A stretch of 64,000 nt of DNA from Dichetophora obliterata (lineage: Eukaryota > Arthropoda > Insecta > Diptera > Sciomyzidae). Below, piece by piece: positions 21,114 through 31,831 of this stretch. Position numbers and translations under genes: made by a program. The notes under the pieces are model-generated. The model saw only the letters and a program-made list of their open reading frames with translations, was not told where the DNA came from and did not search any database. Location: positions 110,042,715 through 110,106,714 of the forward strand of contig OY986437.1 of assembly GCA_963920525.1 (NCBI GenBank), read 5' to 3'. Each line of letters opens with the position of its first letter. The stretch's first letter is position 1.

Positions 21114-21934
21114 AATTTTTTTTTATAAGCTTCAAATTTATTTTTTCTTTACTTAACTACTTTCTTTTTCCATGTTATTCTTGCTTTTGTTATGTACCTA
21201 TGAATTTTAGTTTTTGATATATCTGCATTTTACCTTTTTTATGTTTTTATGATCTAATATATTTTTGTTAAAAAATATTTTTTCATATCATTTTGACGAT
21301 TTTATTTTCATTTTCTTTTTTAACGTTTTATTCTTATTTGGATTGTTTTTGAGCATTAAGCATTAAAAATTAACCTTATTTATATATATATATATTTTTT
21401 TTTGATATGAAAACAATAAAAATACACTTTTTATTTAAAAAAAAAATTTAAATAAAAAAATTAAATAAAATAACTTTTTTGTTTATATTGGTTCCAAGAT
21501 GCATTTTTTTAGCAAAAATATAAAAAAAAATTATACATGTCCTTATTTCCATTACAGTCCAAATTTCCAATATATTAAGTTATACTTATAACTTATATAC
21601 TAGGTAAGGTAAGGTTAGGTTAAGGTGGCGGCAGGTCTTACGACCAGCCCACTTAGACCCATTATTGATCTGTTGTGATACCACAGAATGGAAGAAGGAA
21701 GTAATCAAGTGAAACTTTTATGTAGGATGTTTTTAATGTGGCAGAAGCTGTAGAAACATGTGATACATATTAAATCTGAAGTAAGTGTTATGCCTTGCCC
21801 TCAGTCAAATCAAGTTACTAAGCGTTCCTCTCCAAAAACTTTTCCTACCACCACCAACTACAACTATTCGTCGTAAATTGCCGTGTTTTAAAGTTTCTTT
21901 GATTAGAAATAAGGAAATAAAGGTTATAGCGTAG
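21114..21934. other. AT-rich DNA and a GGTTAGG-type dispersed repeat
   Basis: 21114-21600 is very AT-rich with no feature seen. From 21601 there is AGGTAAGGTAAGGTTAGGTT followed by a GC-richer stretch (ACGACCAGCCCACTTAGACC, TGTGATACCACAGAATG) that I recall as a dispersed repeat of fly genomes. It cannot be assigned to a family by eye. Confidence 0.4.
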
Positions 21935-22013
21935 GACCATGGACCGGCCAGGATTCGAACCTGGGTCCCCTGTGCGACAGTGAAGCGCGCTACCACTAGA
22001 CTATCGAGGCCGC
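21935..22013 (-). repeat. tRNA-like SINE head, minus strand
   Basis: On the minus strand GGCCTCGATAGTCTAGTGGT carries an A box, followed by a perfect B box GGTTCGAATCC. The start GGCC..(T/A)TAGTCTAGTGG is shared with the foldback segment at 9343. The acceptor arms (GGCCTCG and CCGGTCC) do not pair well, so I do not call a tRNA gene. About 100 bases after it may be the SINE body. Confidence 0.55.
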
Positions 22014-22100
22014 TAACTTATATACTAAGCACTTAATGGTACTTAAGCCACATCTAACTCATCAAATCAAATCAAATTTAAAATAGTGTAGCCAATTTGA

Positions 22101-25100
22101 GGGAAACTGGGGGCGATGGATCAATGCAACATGTCTGACTGTCTCAACCTGGCGAGGCCAGCATAATCTTTGTGAAATCGCCTCAAGTCGACTCAAACCT
22201 CCACGTGGTGTTTCCTGGGCAACGTCAAAACTGACAACCGTTAGTTTGGCGGCTAATCTGAGCGGCGGGCCTCCCTAGGCTTAAAATAGGTTGTGCGTCG
22301 GGTTTGAAGCCCACCCGTAAAAACCCATTTCAATGAAAACACAAAAGAATAGAAGAAAACTGATCCCCAAATCTGATGACGACTACCGCAAACGAAAAAC
22401 TGATTATGATTTACGGATATGCACCTGGAATGTCCGAACCCTTAATTGGGAAGGTGCCTCTATCCAACTGACTGATGTCTTGGGAAGATACAAAGCTGAT
22501 ATCACTGCTATCCAAGAAATGCGATGGAAGGGACAGGGTTGCATTCGGCATGCACCCTGTGATATCTACTACAGCGGCCATGCGGAGAAGCACGAGTTTG
22601 GATGCGGATTTGTAGTTGGCAAGAGACTACGGCCCCACGTCCTGCGATTCACACCTGTGAACGAACGACTTGCCATAATCCGCATCAAGGTTAGATTTTT
22701 CAATATAAGCCTAATATGTGCGCACGCTCCGACAGAAGACAAGGACGATGAGATCAAGGAAATTTTCTACGAGCGCCTTGAAAATGCTTACGAGCGCTGC
22801 CCCCGCCACGACGTAAAAATCGTGCTTGGTGACTTCAACGCTAAGGTGGGCAAGGAAAATATTTTTGGTCCAACAGTCGGAAAGTTCAGCCTCCACGACA
22901 ACACCTCCGATAACGGAATGAGGCTGATTGACTTCGCCGCAGCACGAAACATGGTCGTAAGTAGCACTAGATTCAAGCATCTCAATATTCATAAAGCCAC
23001 CTGGATGTCCCCTGATCAAAAAACAAAAAATCAAATTGATCACGTTTTGATCGACGGAAGGCACTCTTCCAGTGTATTGGATGTACGCACGATCCGTGGT
23101 GCAAACATTGACTCGGATCACTATCTTGTTGCAGCCAAGATCCGTACACGTCTGTGCGCAGCTAAGAATACACGCAACCCTACACAGAGAAAGCTAGACG
23201 TCGACAAGCTGCAATCGAAACAGACAGCCGATGCTTTCGCCACTCGACTCTCACTCCTGCTTCAAGGCACTCCTCCAATCGATGATATATGCGCGCAGTG
23301 GACACACATTTCCAACTCCATGCGTGCGGCTGCTGAAGAGGTGCTTGGCTACCAACGCCCTCGCCGAAACCAGTGGTACGACCAGGAGTGTCGCGACGCC
23401 ACTGCAGAGAAAGACGCCGCCTACAAAGCCACTCTGCAGTCGGTTGTAACGAGCGCTGCTAAGGAGCGATACAAAGAAAAGAGGAGGGAAGAGAGACATA
23501 TTTTCAGGCGGAAAAAAAGAGAGGCAGAAAAGCGCGAGTAGGAGAAGATTGAGATGTATGGTGACAGGAATGAGGCCCGAAAATTTTTCGAAAAAATAAG
23601 ACGCCTTGCCGATGGTTTTAAAACCGGGGCCTCTTCCTGCAAGGATGAAAACGGGAATCTAGTGACAGATGTCCAGAGTACACTGACGTTATGGAGGGAA
23701 CACTTCTCTAAACTTCTAAATGGCGACGCTGACAACAATCCCGCCAATAGAGATGATATTCCGGAAACCCCAATTGCGGATGACAGCGTCGAGGTTCCGC
23801 TGCCCGACTATGATGAAGTTCTGACAGCTATAGCTCGGCTTAAAAATAACAAAGCCGCGGGAGCTGATGGCTTACCTGCTGAGCTGTTTAAGAACGGAGG
23901 TGAAGCTCTACTTAAATGCATTCACGAGCTTCTATGCAGAATATGGTCGGAAGAATGCATTCCGAACGATTGGAATCTCAGTGTGCTCTTCCCAATCCAC
24001 AAGAAAGGCGATCCCACTATCTGTGCCAATTACCGTGGGATAAGCCTTCTTAATATCGCATATAAGGTCCTGTCGAGCGTTTTATGTGAAAGATTGAAGC
24101 CCATTGTAAACGAACTGATCGGACCTTATCAGTGTGGCTTCAGACCTGGAAAGTCCACCATCGACCAGATTTTCACGCTACGACAAATCTTGGAGAAGAC
24201 TCAAAAAAAACAAGTCGACACCCACCATCTTTTTGTCGACTACAAAGCCGCCTTCGACAGCCCAATAAGGAAGCACCTGTACTCCACCATGTCTGAATTT
24301 GGTATTCCTGCAAAACTAATACGACTTTGCAGGATGACACTGAGCAACACCAGCAGCGCAGTTAAAATCGGGAAGGACCTCTCCCCACCATTTATTACCA
24401 AACGAGGTTTCAGACAAGGTGATTCCCATTGGTGCGACTTTTTCAACCTAATGATGGAAAAGATCATCCGAGCTGCTGATCTGAGACGTAGTGGCACAAT
24501 ATTCTACAAGAGTGTTATGCTGCTTGCGTATGCTGATGACATAGATATCATTGGCCATAATACGCGCGAAGTCAGTGCAGCATTTTCCAGATTAGAAAGA
24601 GAGTCAAGTCGAATGGGTCTGTCAGTGAATGCAGATAAGACGAAATACTTAGTGTCAACAAACAAACAGTCCCAGCGTCTTGGAACCCACGTTACCGTTG
24701 ACAATACCTCATTCGAGGTTGTGAAGAACTTCGTTTATCTGGGATCCAGCATTAATTCAACCAACGACATCAGCATTGAGATCAAACGAAGAATAACTCT
24801 TGCCAACAGGTGTTACTTTGGGCTCAGTAGGCAATTGAGAAGCAGAGCCCTCTCTCGACTAACGAAAATCACGCTCTATAAATCGCTCATCATGCCCGTC
24901 CTACTTTACGCATCACAAACCTGGACGCTGAGCAGTTTAGATGAAAAGACTTTAGGAGCATTCGAGAGAAAGATTCTTCGTAAGATCTACGGACCAATCT
25001 GCGTCAATGGCGAGTACCGAATACGGTGGAATGATGAACTGTATGAGCTGTACGCTGACATCGACATAGTCAAGCGCATTAAAATTGAGCGGCTTCGCTG

Positions 25101-25348
25101 GCTTGGTCATGTTCAGCGCATGAAAGACGATGCTCAAGGGAAGAAAACATTCGATTCGGTACCCAGCGGCGGTCAACGCAGAAGAGGACGACCGCATCTT
25201 CGTTGGAAAGACCAAGTAGAGGACAACCTGACGAAGCTTGGAATTTCCAACTGGCGCCAGCAAGCGAAAGACAGAAATGGCTGGCGCAAATTCTTAGATG
25301 AGGCCAAGACCGACATACGGTTGTAGCGCCAACTAAGTAAGTAAGTAA
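22101..25348 (+). mobile_element. Full-length RTE-clade LINE with 13-bp target duplication
   Basis: Perfect direct repeat GTAGCCAATTTGA at 22088-22100 and 25349-25361 flanks the insertion. The element begins GGGAAACTGGGGGCG, has a 230-bp 5' leader, one long coding region (22333-25326) and a very short 3' end of (TAAG)n, as RTE elements have. It inserted in AT-rich DNA. The intact duplication and near-intact coding region suggest a recent insertion. Confidence 0.93.
22333..25326 (+). pseudogene. RTE endonuclease/reverse transcriptase, one in-frame stop
   Basis: A 997-codon LINE polyprotein broken only by TAG at 23539-23541. Residues about 25-270 are an apurinic-like (EEP) endonuclease: ICTWNVRTLN, IQEMRWKG, LGDFNAKVG, the KNQIDHVLID block and DSDHYLV. 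A charged linker (KRREERHIFRRKKREAEKRE) ends at the stop, and the frame resumes EKIEMYGDRNEARKFFEKI. The reverse transcriptase follows: NYRGISLLN, GPYQCGFRPGKST, LFVDYKAAFD (first Asp), GFRQGD, and AYADD at 24526-24540 (catalytic Asp pair). The thumb and C-terminal parts include TWTLSSLDEKTLGAFERKIL and LRWLGHVQRM, typical of RTE. The stop falls between nuclease and RT, so this copy would make only the endonuclease half unless it is read through. Confidence 0.92.
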
Positions 25349-25361
25349 GTAGCCAATTTGA

Positions 25362-26350
25362 AATTCTCCGCCTTTAAAAAAACACCGGTTATGAATGAAA
25401 TTTATGGTTTACGATAAATACATACTTTTGATTTTAAAGCTTATGCAATTAGAATAAAATAAGGTTTTTTAGTAAATTTTTGTTCTCACTACAAAAAAAA
25501 AAAAAAACATTCACACCAGAACACTACAGGATGGGAAGTAAAAAAGGTCTCTACAGTAAATAATATAAGTAATATTTTCGTCTGTTTTAAAAACTTGGTT
25601 TTGATTTTTATACTGATTATTAGTATTATTATCAACTTTAGAAAAATAGTGAATGCATATCGTAATAATTGCTTACTTTTTGTTTATTTAATATTAACTG
25701 TAAGACACTTCACTGTAAAATTGACAGACTCTATCGAGCTGGACAGATCTAACATCCAGCGCACAGTATAAGATTTTGTGAAAGTAGGAGCACTTAATTC
25801 ATTTTTTTTTTAATTTTCGATAAAATTATAATGCAATACAAGAGGGCATATATTTATTATGATATAAATAAAAATATTTTTCGAATAGCTGGCATCACTT
25901 CGGAATAACGGTACTGTGAATGTCCACAAAATAATGACTACAAAATTGAAAACGAAATTTGTACGCTTTAGAGTGAAGTTATTTATATTATTTTTCTTTT
26001 TAAATTAATACTAAATCAAATTAATTAAAATATTACAAACCATTTAAAACAAAACGCAACAATTGATTTCTTTTCTAGCTTTTACATTATTGATCTTTTT
26101 TGTAAGTATTAAAAACAGTTATCATATTTTGGAAAGCAAAATCTTTCTTATATCGCAAAATATAAATGAACCACTTTAAATGTGGTGTTATGTGATATGT
26201 CTTCTAACATATTTGCAAAAAAATTTTTGCCCCTAGGTGCCCAACCCATATACAAAATTTTAAAAATAAACAATGACCTCAAAAATTTCGAGACAACAAA
26301 TTTTCGATGTGTAGTCATCTTTTGATAAAGATGATCAGTTTGAGCATACC
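25362..26350. other. AT-rich sequence, no gene seen
   Basis: Contains a poly(A) run near 25493-25507. No protein-coding signal or structured repeat was recognised. Confidence 0.4.
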
Positions 26351-26557
26351 TTGGACTGGGTTTGTGGTAACATAAGCTTAGGATCACGCAGTGAAATAAA
26401 TTTTAATAAACTAAAGCCTTATTTGAGATCTTTGATTCAAAGATTTCAGCAAGAATGGATAAGCGCACACAGAACTAAAGGTCGCTTTATCACAGCTAAT
26501 AGTGAATGGCTTAAGGGGCAAATTACTTTATCTGAATTTGTTTCTGATAAAAAATAA
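26351..26557 (+). pseudogene. Possible N-terminal fragment of a repeat-encoded protein
   Basis: A 68-codon open stretch reads MDWVCGNISLGSRSEINFNK, then FQQEWISAHRTKGRFITANS and EWLKGQITLSEF. Just after its stop codon the same frame gives ISVGKPTL. A W-x-x-H-R/K...FLxxNSEWL...GRP(x)(x)xF order occurs at the N terminus of some unnamed insect transposon proteins, and I think this is such a piece. No start, catalytic domain or terminal repeat is found, so this is weak. Confidence 0.3.
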
Positions 26558-27905
26558 AAGATTAGTGTTGGTAAACCTACATTAATCTGTCATTAATCTA
26601 CACATGAAAATTTTACATTGCTGCACCCTGTACTGGATCCTATGCTTTACAAATAAAAAAATTTCTTATATACTATATATACCGATTTGTATCTTAAAAA
26701 TACTTCTGCAAAATTTCATAACCTTATTTTAACTTTTACTCAAGATACAGGGTTCAATAGCCTTTCTCATTGAAAATATTGCACGGTTTAAAGCACCCTA
26801 GGGAATAACTTTATTTCACCGATTTCTGTAAATTGTCATACTTACAAATCTAAGTACCACCTAAATAATACTTCCGCAAGATTTCGTTGTTCTTTATAAA
26901 ATTTTACTGAAGATAGAATTAAAACACACTTTATATAGCAAACTATCACTTTATTAACCCTGTACCACACTATGTGTTTTATCAATTTCAGTAATTTTTT
27001 CAGTATTACTTTATATACATTTTTATTGATGATTTATCCATGAAATGTCTTCACTTGCTCAATAAACAAAAATCTGACCCTGTAGCAGACCCTGTATTTC
27101 AGCGATTACAATCATTTTTTACTTCCATATAGACAATTACTTTTGTAATACCTTTGTGAAATTTCGTTGCTCTATCTTCGTTTCTACCGAAGATATAGAA
27201 TTAAGTGACACTAGCAATGCAAAATCTTACACTGTGCAGCGGTCAGCAATTGTAATACCTATTGAAATCTGGTGTAAAATTGGATCTATTTTGCTTTGAA
27301 AATTCGGGAATAATTTCAAAGCTTTCTGAAAATTTCCCTAAATTGTCCAATCTGTGAACGTTTTGTTTTATTTCGATATCAGACCGGAAGATGCCATTGA
27401 GTTAAGAAGCGAAGGTATAATGCTGCCATACGTTTATGAGTGCTTTGAATTAGCCAAAGCCTGAATTTGCTTCGTATTCGCGCCTGAGCGACGGTTGAAA
27501 TTAGAGGCGAAGTGGTAATGGCACCAAATAACTTTGGAAAATTAAAATAAAAATCTAACAATGCGATGAAGTCGACGCATATGTTTTCGCTAAAGAAAAC
27601 GCTAGCCTCCATACCCGATAAAATCTTTTAACTATAGGCGTTTTCTAGGATGGCAAACGAGTCTGCCAAACGAGCTGCCGAAGCAGCAATGCTGTATGCA
27701 TCTCGCGGCTTTAATGCTACATTCATCACACGATATTAATTCTGCATTCTTAACATGAGATGCATGCTGCATTGCTGCTCATCATAAGGAAGTTAATTTT
27801 ACATACATAGAGTCCAGTCCTGCAAAAAAAAATATAATCGGGTATGGAGGCGATCATGTCTGCATACAACTGCGTATATGATAAATAGTATGATATGATA
27901 TGATA
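26558..27905. repeat. Degenerate ~200-bp direct repeats, then unremarkable DNA
   Basis: Between about 26640 and 27230 a pattern recurs about three times: ACCCTGTA..., then ATACTTC(T/C)GCAA(G/A)ATTTC(G/A)T, then TTAC(T/C)(G/C)AAGATA. It looks like an old tandem or nested repeat. 27240-27900 holds no recognised feature; ATGATATGATATGATAT at 27889-27905 leads into the microsatellite. Confidence 0.35.
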
Positions 27906-28400
27906 TATAGTATAGTATAGTATAGTATAGTATAGTATAGTATAGTATAGTATAGTATAGTATAGTATAGTATAGTATAGTATAGTATAGTATAGTATAG
28001 TATAGTATAGTATAGTATAGTATAGTATAGTATAGTATAGTATAGTATAGTATAGTATAGTATAGTATAGTATAGTATAGTATAGTATAGTATAGTATAG
28101 TATAGTATAGTATAGTATAGTATAGTATAGTATAGTATAGTATAGTATAGTATAGTATAGTATAGTATAGTATAGTATAGTATAGTATAGTATAGTATAG
28201 TATAGTATAGTATAGTATAGTATAGTATAGTATAGTATAGTATAGTATAGTATAGTATAGTATAGTATAGTATAGTATAGTATAGTATAGTATAGTATAG
28301 TATAGTATAGTATAGTATAGTATAGTATAGTATAGTATAGTATAGTATAGTATAGTATAGTATAGTATAGTATAGTATAGTATAGTATAGTATTGTATAG
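27906..28400. repeat. (TATAG)n microsatellite, about 99 units
   Basis: 97 uninterrupted TATAG units run from 27906 to 28390, then one TATTG variant and one more TATAG. Open frames through it (LYYTI repeats on the minus strand) are only a by-product of the 5-bp period. The lack of interruptions implies recent expansion. Confidence 0.98.
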
Positions 28401-28611
28401 TTAAGTGAGCTACATTTTACTGTAGTATGTATATAAGACTTAACAATCATTTCATAGGTCATTAATATTGATGATATAAGTCAGTATTTTTTAAAAGCAC
28501 AACAAGCAGCAGCATCAATAAAGGCGGCAATAGGTGGCAAAAAGTCTACGGTTGTCATCAGCAGGCCGATGCTACACTTCCAACATCGAGTGGACATCAA
28601 CTGTGCAACAA

Positions 28612-28751
28612 TAGGTCTGTTCCCGCACTACTTCAGTTAATTGAAATAGATTAGAGAGTGTCATTTTGTATGTTATTCCTCTCTCTCGAGCTTCAAAATA
28701 AAGCTTTTAAGCAACTTCAAGCTACATGAATCCAGTGCGGGAACAGACCTA
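28612..28751. mobile_element. MITE with TAGGTCTGTTCCCG ends, copy 1
   Basis: TAGGTCTGTTCCCGCACT at 28612-28629 and its inverse AGTGCGGGAACAGACCTA at 28734-28751. The inside holds CTCTCTCGAGCTTCAAA and AAGCAACTTCAAG, shared with the two following copies. Confidence 0.8.
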
Positions 28752-28841
28752 ATAATTGCAAACATACGCTCCATGGGCAGTAGCAATATTTATTACAGCA
28801 ATAGCAACAATAATCGTATTGCGGAAAAAGTCAACAAACAA

Positions 28842-28990
28842 TAGGTCTTTTCCCGTACTCGATTCAAGTAACTTGAAGTTGCTTGAAAGCCTTATTTACC
28901 AATTTTTGAAGCTCGAGAAAGAAGAATAACATGCAAAATGTTACTATCTACTCCATTACAATTACTTGAAGTTAGTACGGGAACAGACCG
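28842..28990. mobile_element. Same MITE family, copy 2, inverted
   Basis: TAGGTCTTTTCCCGTACT at the left and AGTACGGGAACAGACC at the right. The inner part (TTGAAGTTGCTTGAAAG, TTGAAGCTCGAGAAAGA, TAACATGCAAAATG) is the reverse complement of copies 1 and 3. Confidence 0.78.
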
Positions 28991-29013
28991 TCCAATAAAA
29001 AAAACAAACAGAT

Positions 29014-29144
29014 GAGATCTGTTTCCGTACTAACATATTGTAATAAAATAGAGAATGACATTTTGCATGTTATTCTCTCTCGAGCTTCAAAAATTTGTAA
29101 AATAACGCTTTCAAGCAACTTCAAGTTACTTGAATGGAGTGGGG
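29014..29144. mobile_element. Same MITE family, copy 3, worn
   Basis: The left end is GAGATCTGTTTCCGTACT; the right end (GAATGGAGTGGGG) has lost most of its inverted repeat where the next MITE begins. The inner part matches copy 1 closely (GACATTTTGCATGTTATTCT, CTCTCTCGAGCTTCAAAA). Confidence 0.68.
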
Positions 29145-29313
29145 CAAGGTTCATTTACAAGGTTGTGGCACTTGAGACTTTTTCCGCCTTTGCTTGAAAT
29201 GTCAACTGTGCCTTTCTTTGTTCTATGCATTCATTTTCTTGATTTCTTTTCATTCATTCTGACAGTTTGACCGAGCTCGCTCTCAAGTGCCACAACCTTA
29301 TAAATAAGCCTTG
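29145..29313. mobile_element. MITE, family with CAAGG...CCTTG ends, copy 2
   Basis: Matches 7917-8093 along its length. Its inverted ends are CAAGGTTCATTTACAAGGTT and its counterpart CACAACCTTATAAATAAGCCTTG. GAGTGGGG before and GAGTATGG after the element agree at 6 of 8 bases and may be an old 8-bp duplication. It begins where copy 3 of the preceding family breaks off, so it probably inserted into that copy. Confidence 0.75.
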
Positions 29314-31384
29314 GAGTATGGAAATAAGCCTGATATAAGAGGCAGTACCAACATAAAAAGATATACTTCAAATAAAACTAAAATGTATAAGAATTTAGGA
29401 AAATGTACTCATAATCCTGAACTCTTACAATCTGGTAACACTGTTTTTTCACAAATATTCACGTTAAGAGGATTAAAGTAACGTAAGCAACGTTATTGTG
29501 GACGACGACGCAAGGAATAAATACATCAAGCCAATTTTGTTCCGATCTAGTCCGCAAACGAACGAGGTTTAAGACGAATGCTCCGTTTTACATAAAAATG
29601 CTATTAAACTCAGCCGAATTTTGCATTCCACTATATATACCAGAATATACGCTATATACCAGAAATGCCTAGGAAAACTATTTGAAGAGTACAACAACAA
29701 ATGCAACAACAACGATACTGAATTATAAACAAAGAAAAGCACATGAAAACAACAAGTATTCTGGCGATCGCGCACAAGTTCAAATTGTTAAAAACAAAGT
29801 TGATTCGGCGAATTTGTCCCTCAAAATTAACCTGAATTTCGCATTAGCAAACATGATACGTACATCACTTTCAAAAATTTCAAAAAGTGAACTTCTAAAC
29901 ATAAGATTAAAATTATAAACTGCCACATTTATTTCATTGGCAGTCCTACTATGTTTTTCTTCTGGGTAGTTGTATCCTGCAATTCGAAATTCGGCTTACT
30001 GTATGCAATATGAATATGCAAAATATGAATATTTTTAAATAAAAAAATGAATTAAAATTAAATAAAAAAACGTTTTTGTTTGCTTGTGTATTAGGAGCAT
30101 TTTACGGTTGGTACGGGACAAATTGTACTTAAAATTCTACTTTGAAAAGTTAAGATCTTAAATTAAAAATACACTGAAATGTTACCGAACATCTAGTATA
30201 TTAATTTTGTGTGATGGAGACTTATCAAAGCAAATTATTTGTTCCTTAAAATATGCATAATTTATATAAAAAGTTGTTCGTTTGTAGGTAGGGCTGCCCC
30301 TAGTTCACCACACTTTTTATTCATTGACATATTGCAAAATTTTAGCAAAATTAATAATCTTTGTAAAAAATAAATAAACTTATGCTGTTAATATGTTATA
30401 ATTTAAATTAAATTGTTTGTATGGGACCCGTGCGAAATTCAGATATTAAGAAATAGTTTTGCTAGTTTCGATTTTCATTTTTTAAATGAAATCTTAATAC
30501 TATGATTGTCTTAAGCGTGTTTCTAACATGTTACTTTATAGCCATCAACTAAAATTGTATGATATTTTAATATTCCCGGGACAGGCCAGGAAGCTTCCCT
30601 TGGATAGTAATTTTTTAAGGAATATAGAAAACCCTTGTAAAAGGTACTAAAGTGATTGCTAACCATACCATTTTGTATTTTCTAGAAATAGAGCTCAATT
30701 AAGTAACACGAAATCTGTTTTTTGAATCCGAAGGAAGGTCCACTAACTCTATATCGCTCATTTACTTGAAGACCATCAAAAATAAAAAACACGGTTTTTG
30801 GGTTAATGATGCGGAATCGTTCTTTATATTGACCCCTTAAATTATCGTAAGTGCCACAAGCAAAATTTTACAGTAGAGAGTTTTTCTACTTTTATGTGCT
30901 TTAGCTTGCAATATCAAAACTAAATTTAACATGTGCTTAGATATTTAACTATAAGGATTTCATCTCAAATATTTTTCCAAGAAATGCATTGTGGGTTGTA
31001 GAACAAATTTGCATCAAAAAGTCAATTTTGAAAAAATTGCACATACTATTATTTTGAATACTCTTCGCGTGATATGAGAATATGCCTTTCTCTTTCCATA
31101 CAAGGTGCGAGTCAATTGAAAACTTTAAATGCATTTTCTGCAAAATCGCAAATCGGAAATTTTCTGCAAATCGGAGTTTTGACGGTCTTCAAGTTAATGA
31201 TATCGCTCATCCGCATGCTTAAAAAGTTTGCCATTTTCAGCTTCAAAAATTCCCTCAAATCAATATGTAGCAAATGTGAAGATACTGTCTTTATCTTATT
31301 GTTTTGTGTCACGATTACAAACGTGAAAATTACAAACGTTTTATATTGGGATTAAAAAGAATGAAGCAGCTGTAAGCAGAGTAA
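29314..31384. other. AT-rich sequence, no gene supported
   Basis: Short open stretches (for example 29682-29918 plus, 31074-31355 plus) show no recognisable domain or splice context. TCGCTCATTTACTTGAAGACC near 30756 and its rough inverse near 31183-31212 hint at an old inverted repeat. Confidence 0.4.
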
Positions 31385-31828
31385 AGGTCCATTTATAATA
31401 GAAGTAATGTAATGTGATCTAGTGTCAGTTGAGCAGTGCGTTCTTTCACTTATTATTTGAAACAATACTTTCTTACACAAGTGATTATAATAAACTAGTT
31501 CCAAATAGATCCGTGGAATTTGGATTTCTATGTTACTTTACATTGCGTCTTGTCAAAAAGCAAATTAACATTGAGGTTACATTCGATTAGTGTGCTATTT
31601 GTATTGTTGAAACTACGTTTGTTGTTGAGTTGTCGTTACTAATGTGATAGTTCTATGTATCCACAGCAATGGATGATGAAGTTTTAATTGAACTTGTACG
31701 GGAACGTGCAATTATTTACGACAAACAACTGCCTACTACCTATTATAATTTCTATAACGTTTTCTTACATTGCGTCCCGTCACTATAACAGTTGACAACA
31801 TTACGTTACGTCTATTATAACTGGACCT
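31385..31828 (+). mobile_element. Harbinger-type MITE with TAA duplication and a MADF remnant
   Basis: The left end AGGTCCATTTATAATAGAAG and right end CGTCTATTATAACTGGACCT are inverted copies of about 30 bp, flanked by TAA at 31382-31384 and 31829-31831. A 3-bp TAA/TTA duplication is the rule for PIF/Harbinger. Inside, 31669 onward encodes MDDEVLIELVRERAIIYDKQ, the start of a MADF (Myb/SANT-like) domain; autonomous Harbinger elements carry such a DNA-binding protein beside the transposase. So this is an internally deleted relative that kept the beginning of that gene. Confidence 0.82.
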
Positions 31829-31831
31829 TAA

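Noticed and set aside
21601..21625. GGTTAGG-like sequence resembling the insect telomere repeat TTAGG
   Set aside because: Only two imperfect units, and flies lack TTAGG telomeres. It is part of a dispersed repeat.
27854..28462. Long open frame with LYYTI repeats on the minus strand
   Set aside because: It is only the (TATAG)n microsatellite read in frame. A 5-bp unit without a stop gives an open frame automatically.
30753..31213. Inverted repeat around TCGCTCATTTACTTGAAGACC
   Set aside because: The two halves match only partly (an insertion breaks the second) and I found no ends or duplication.
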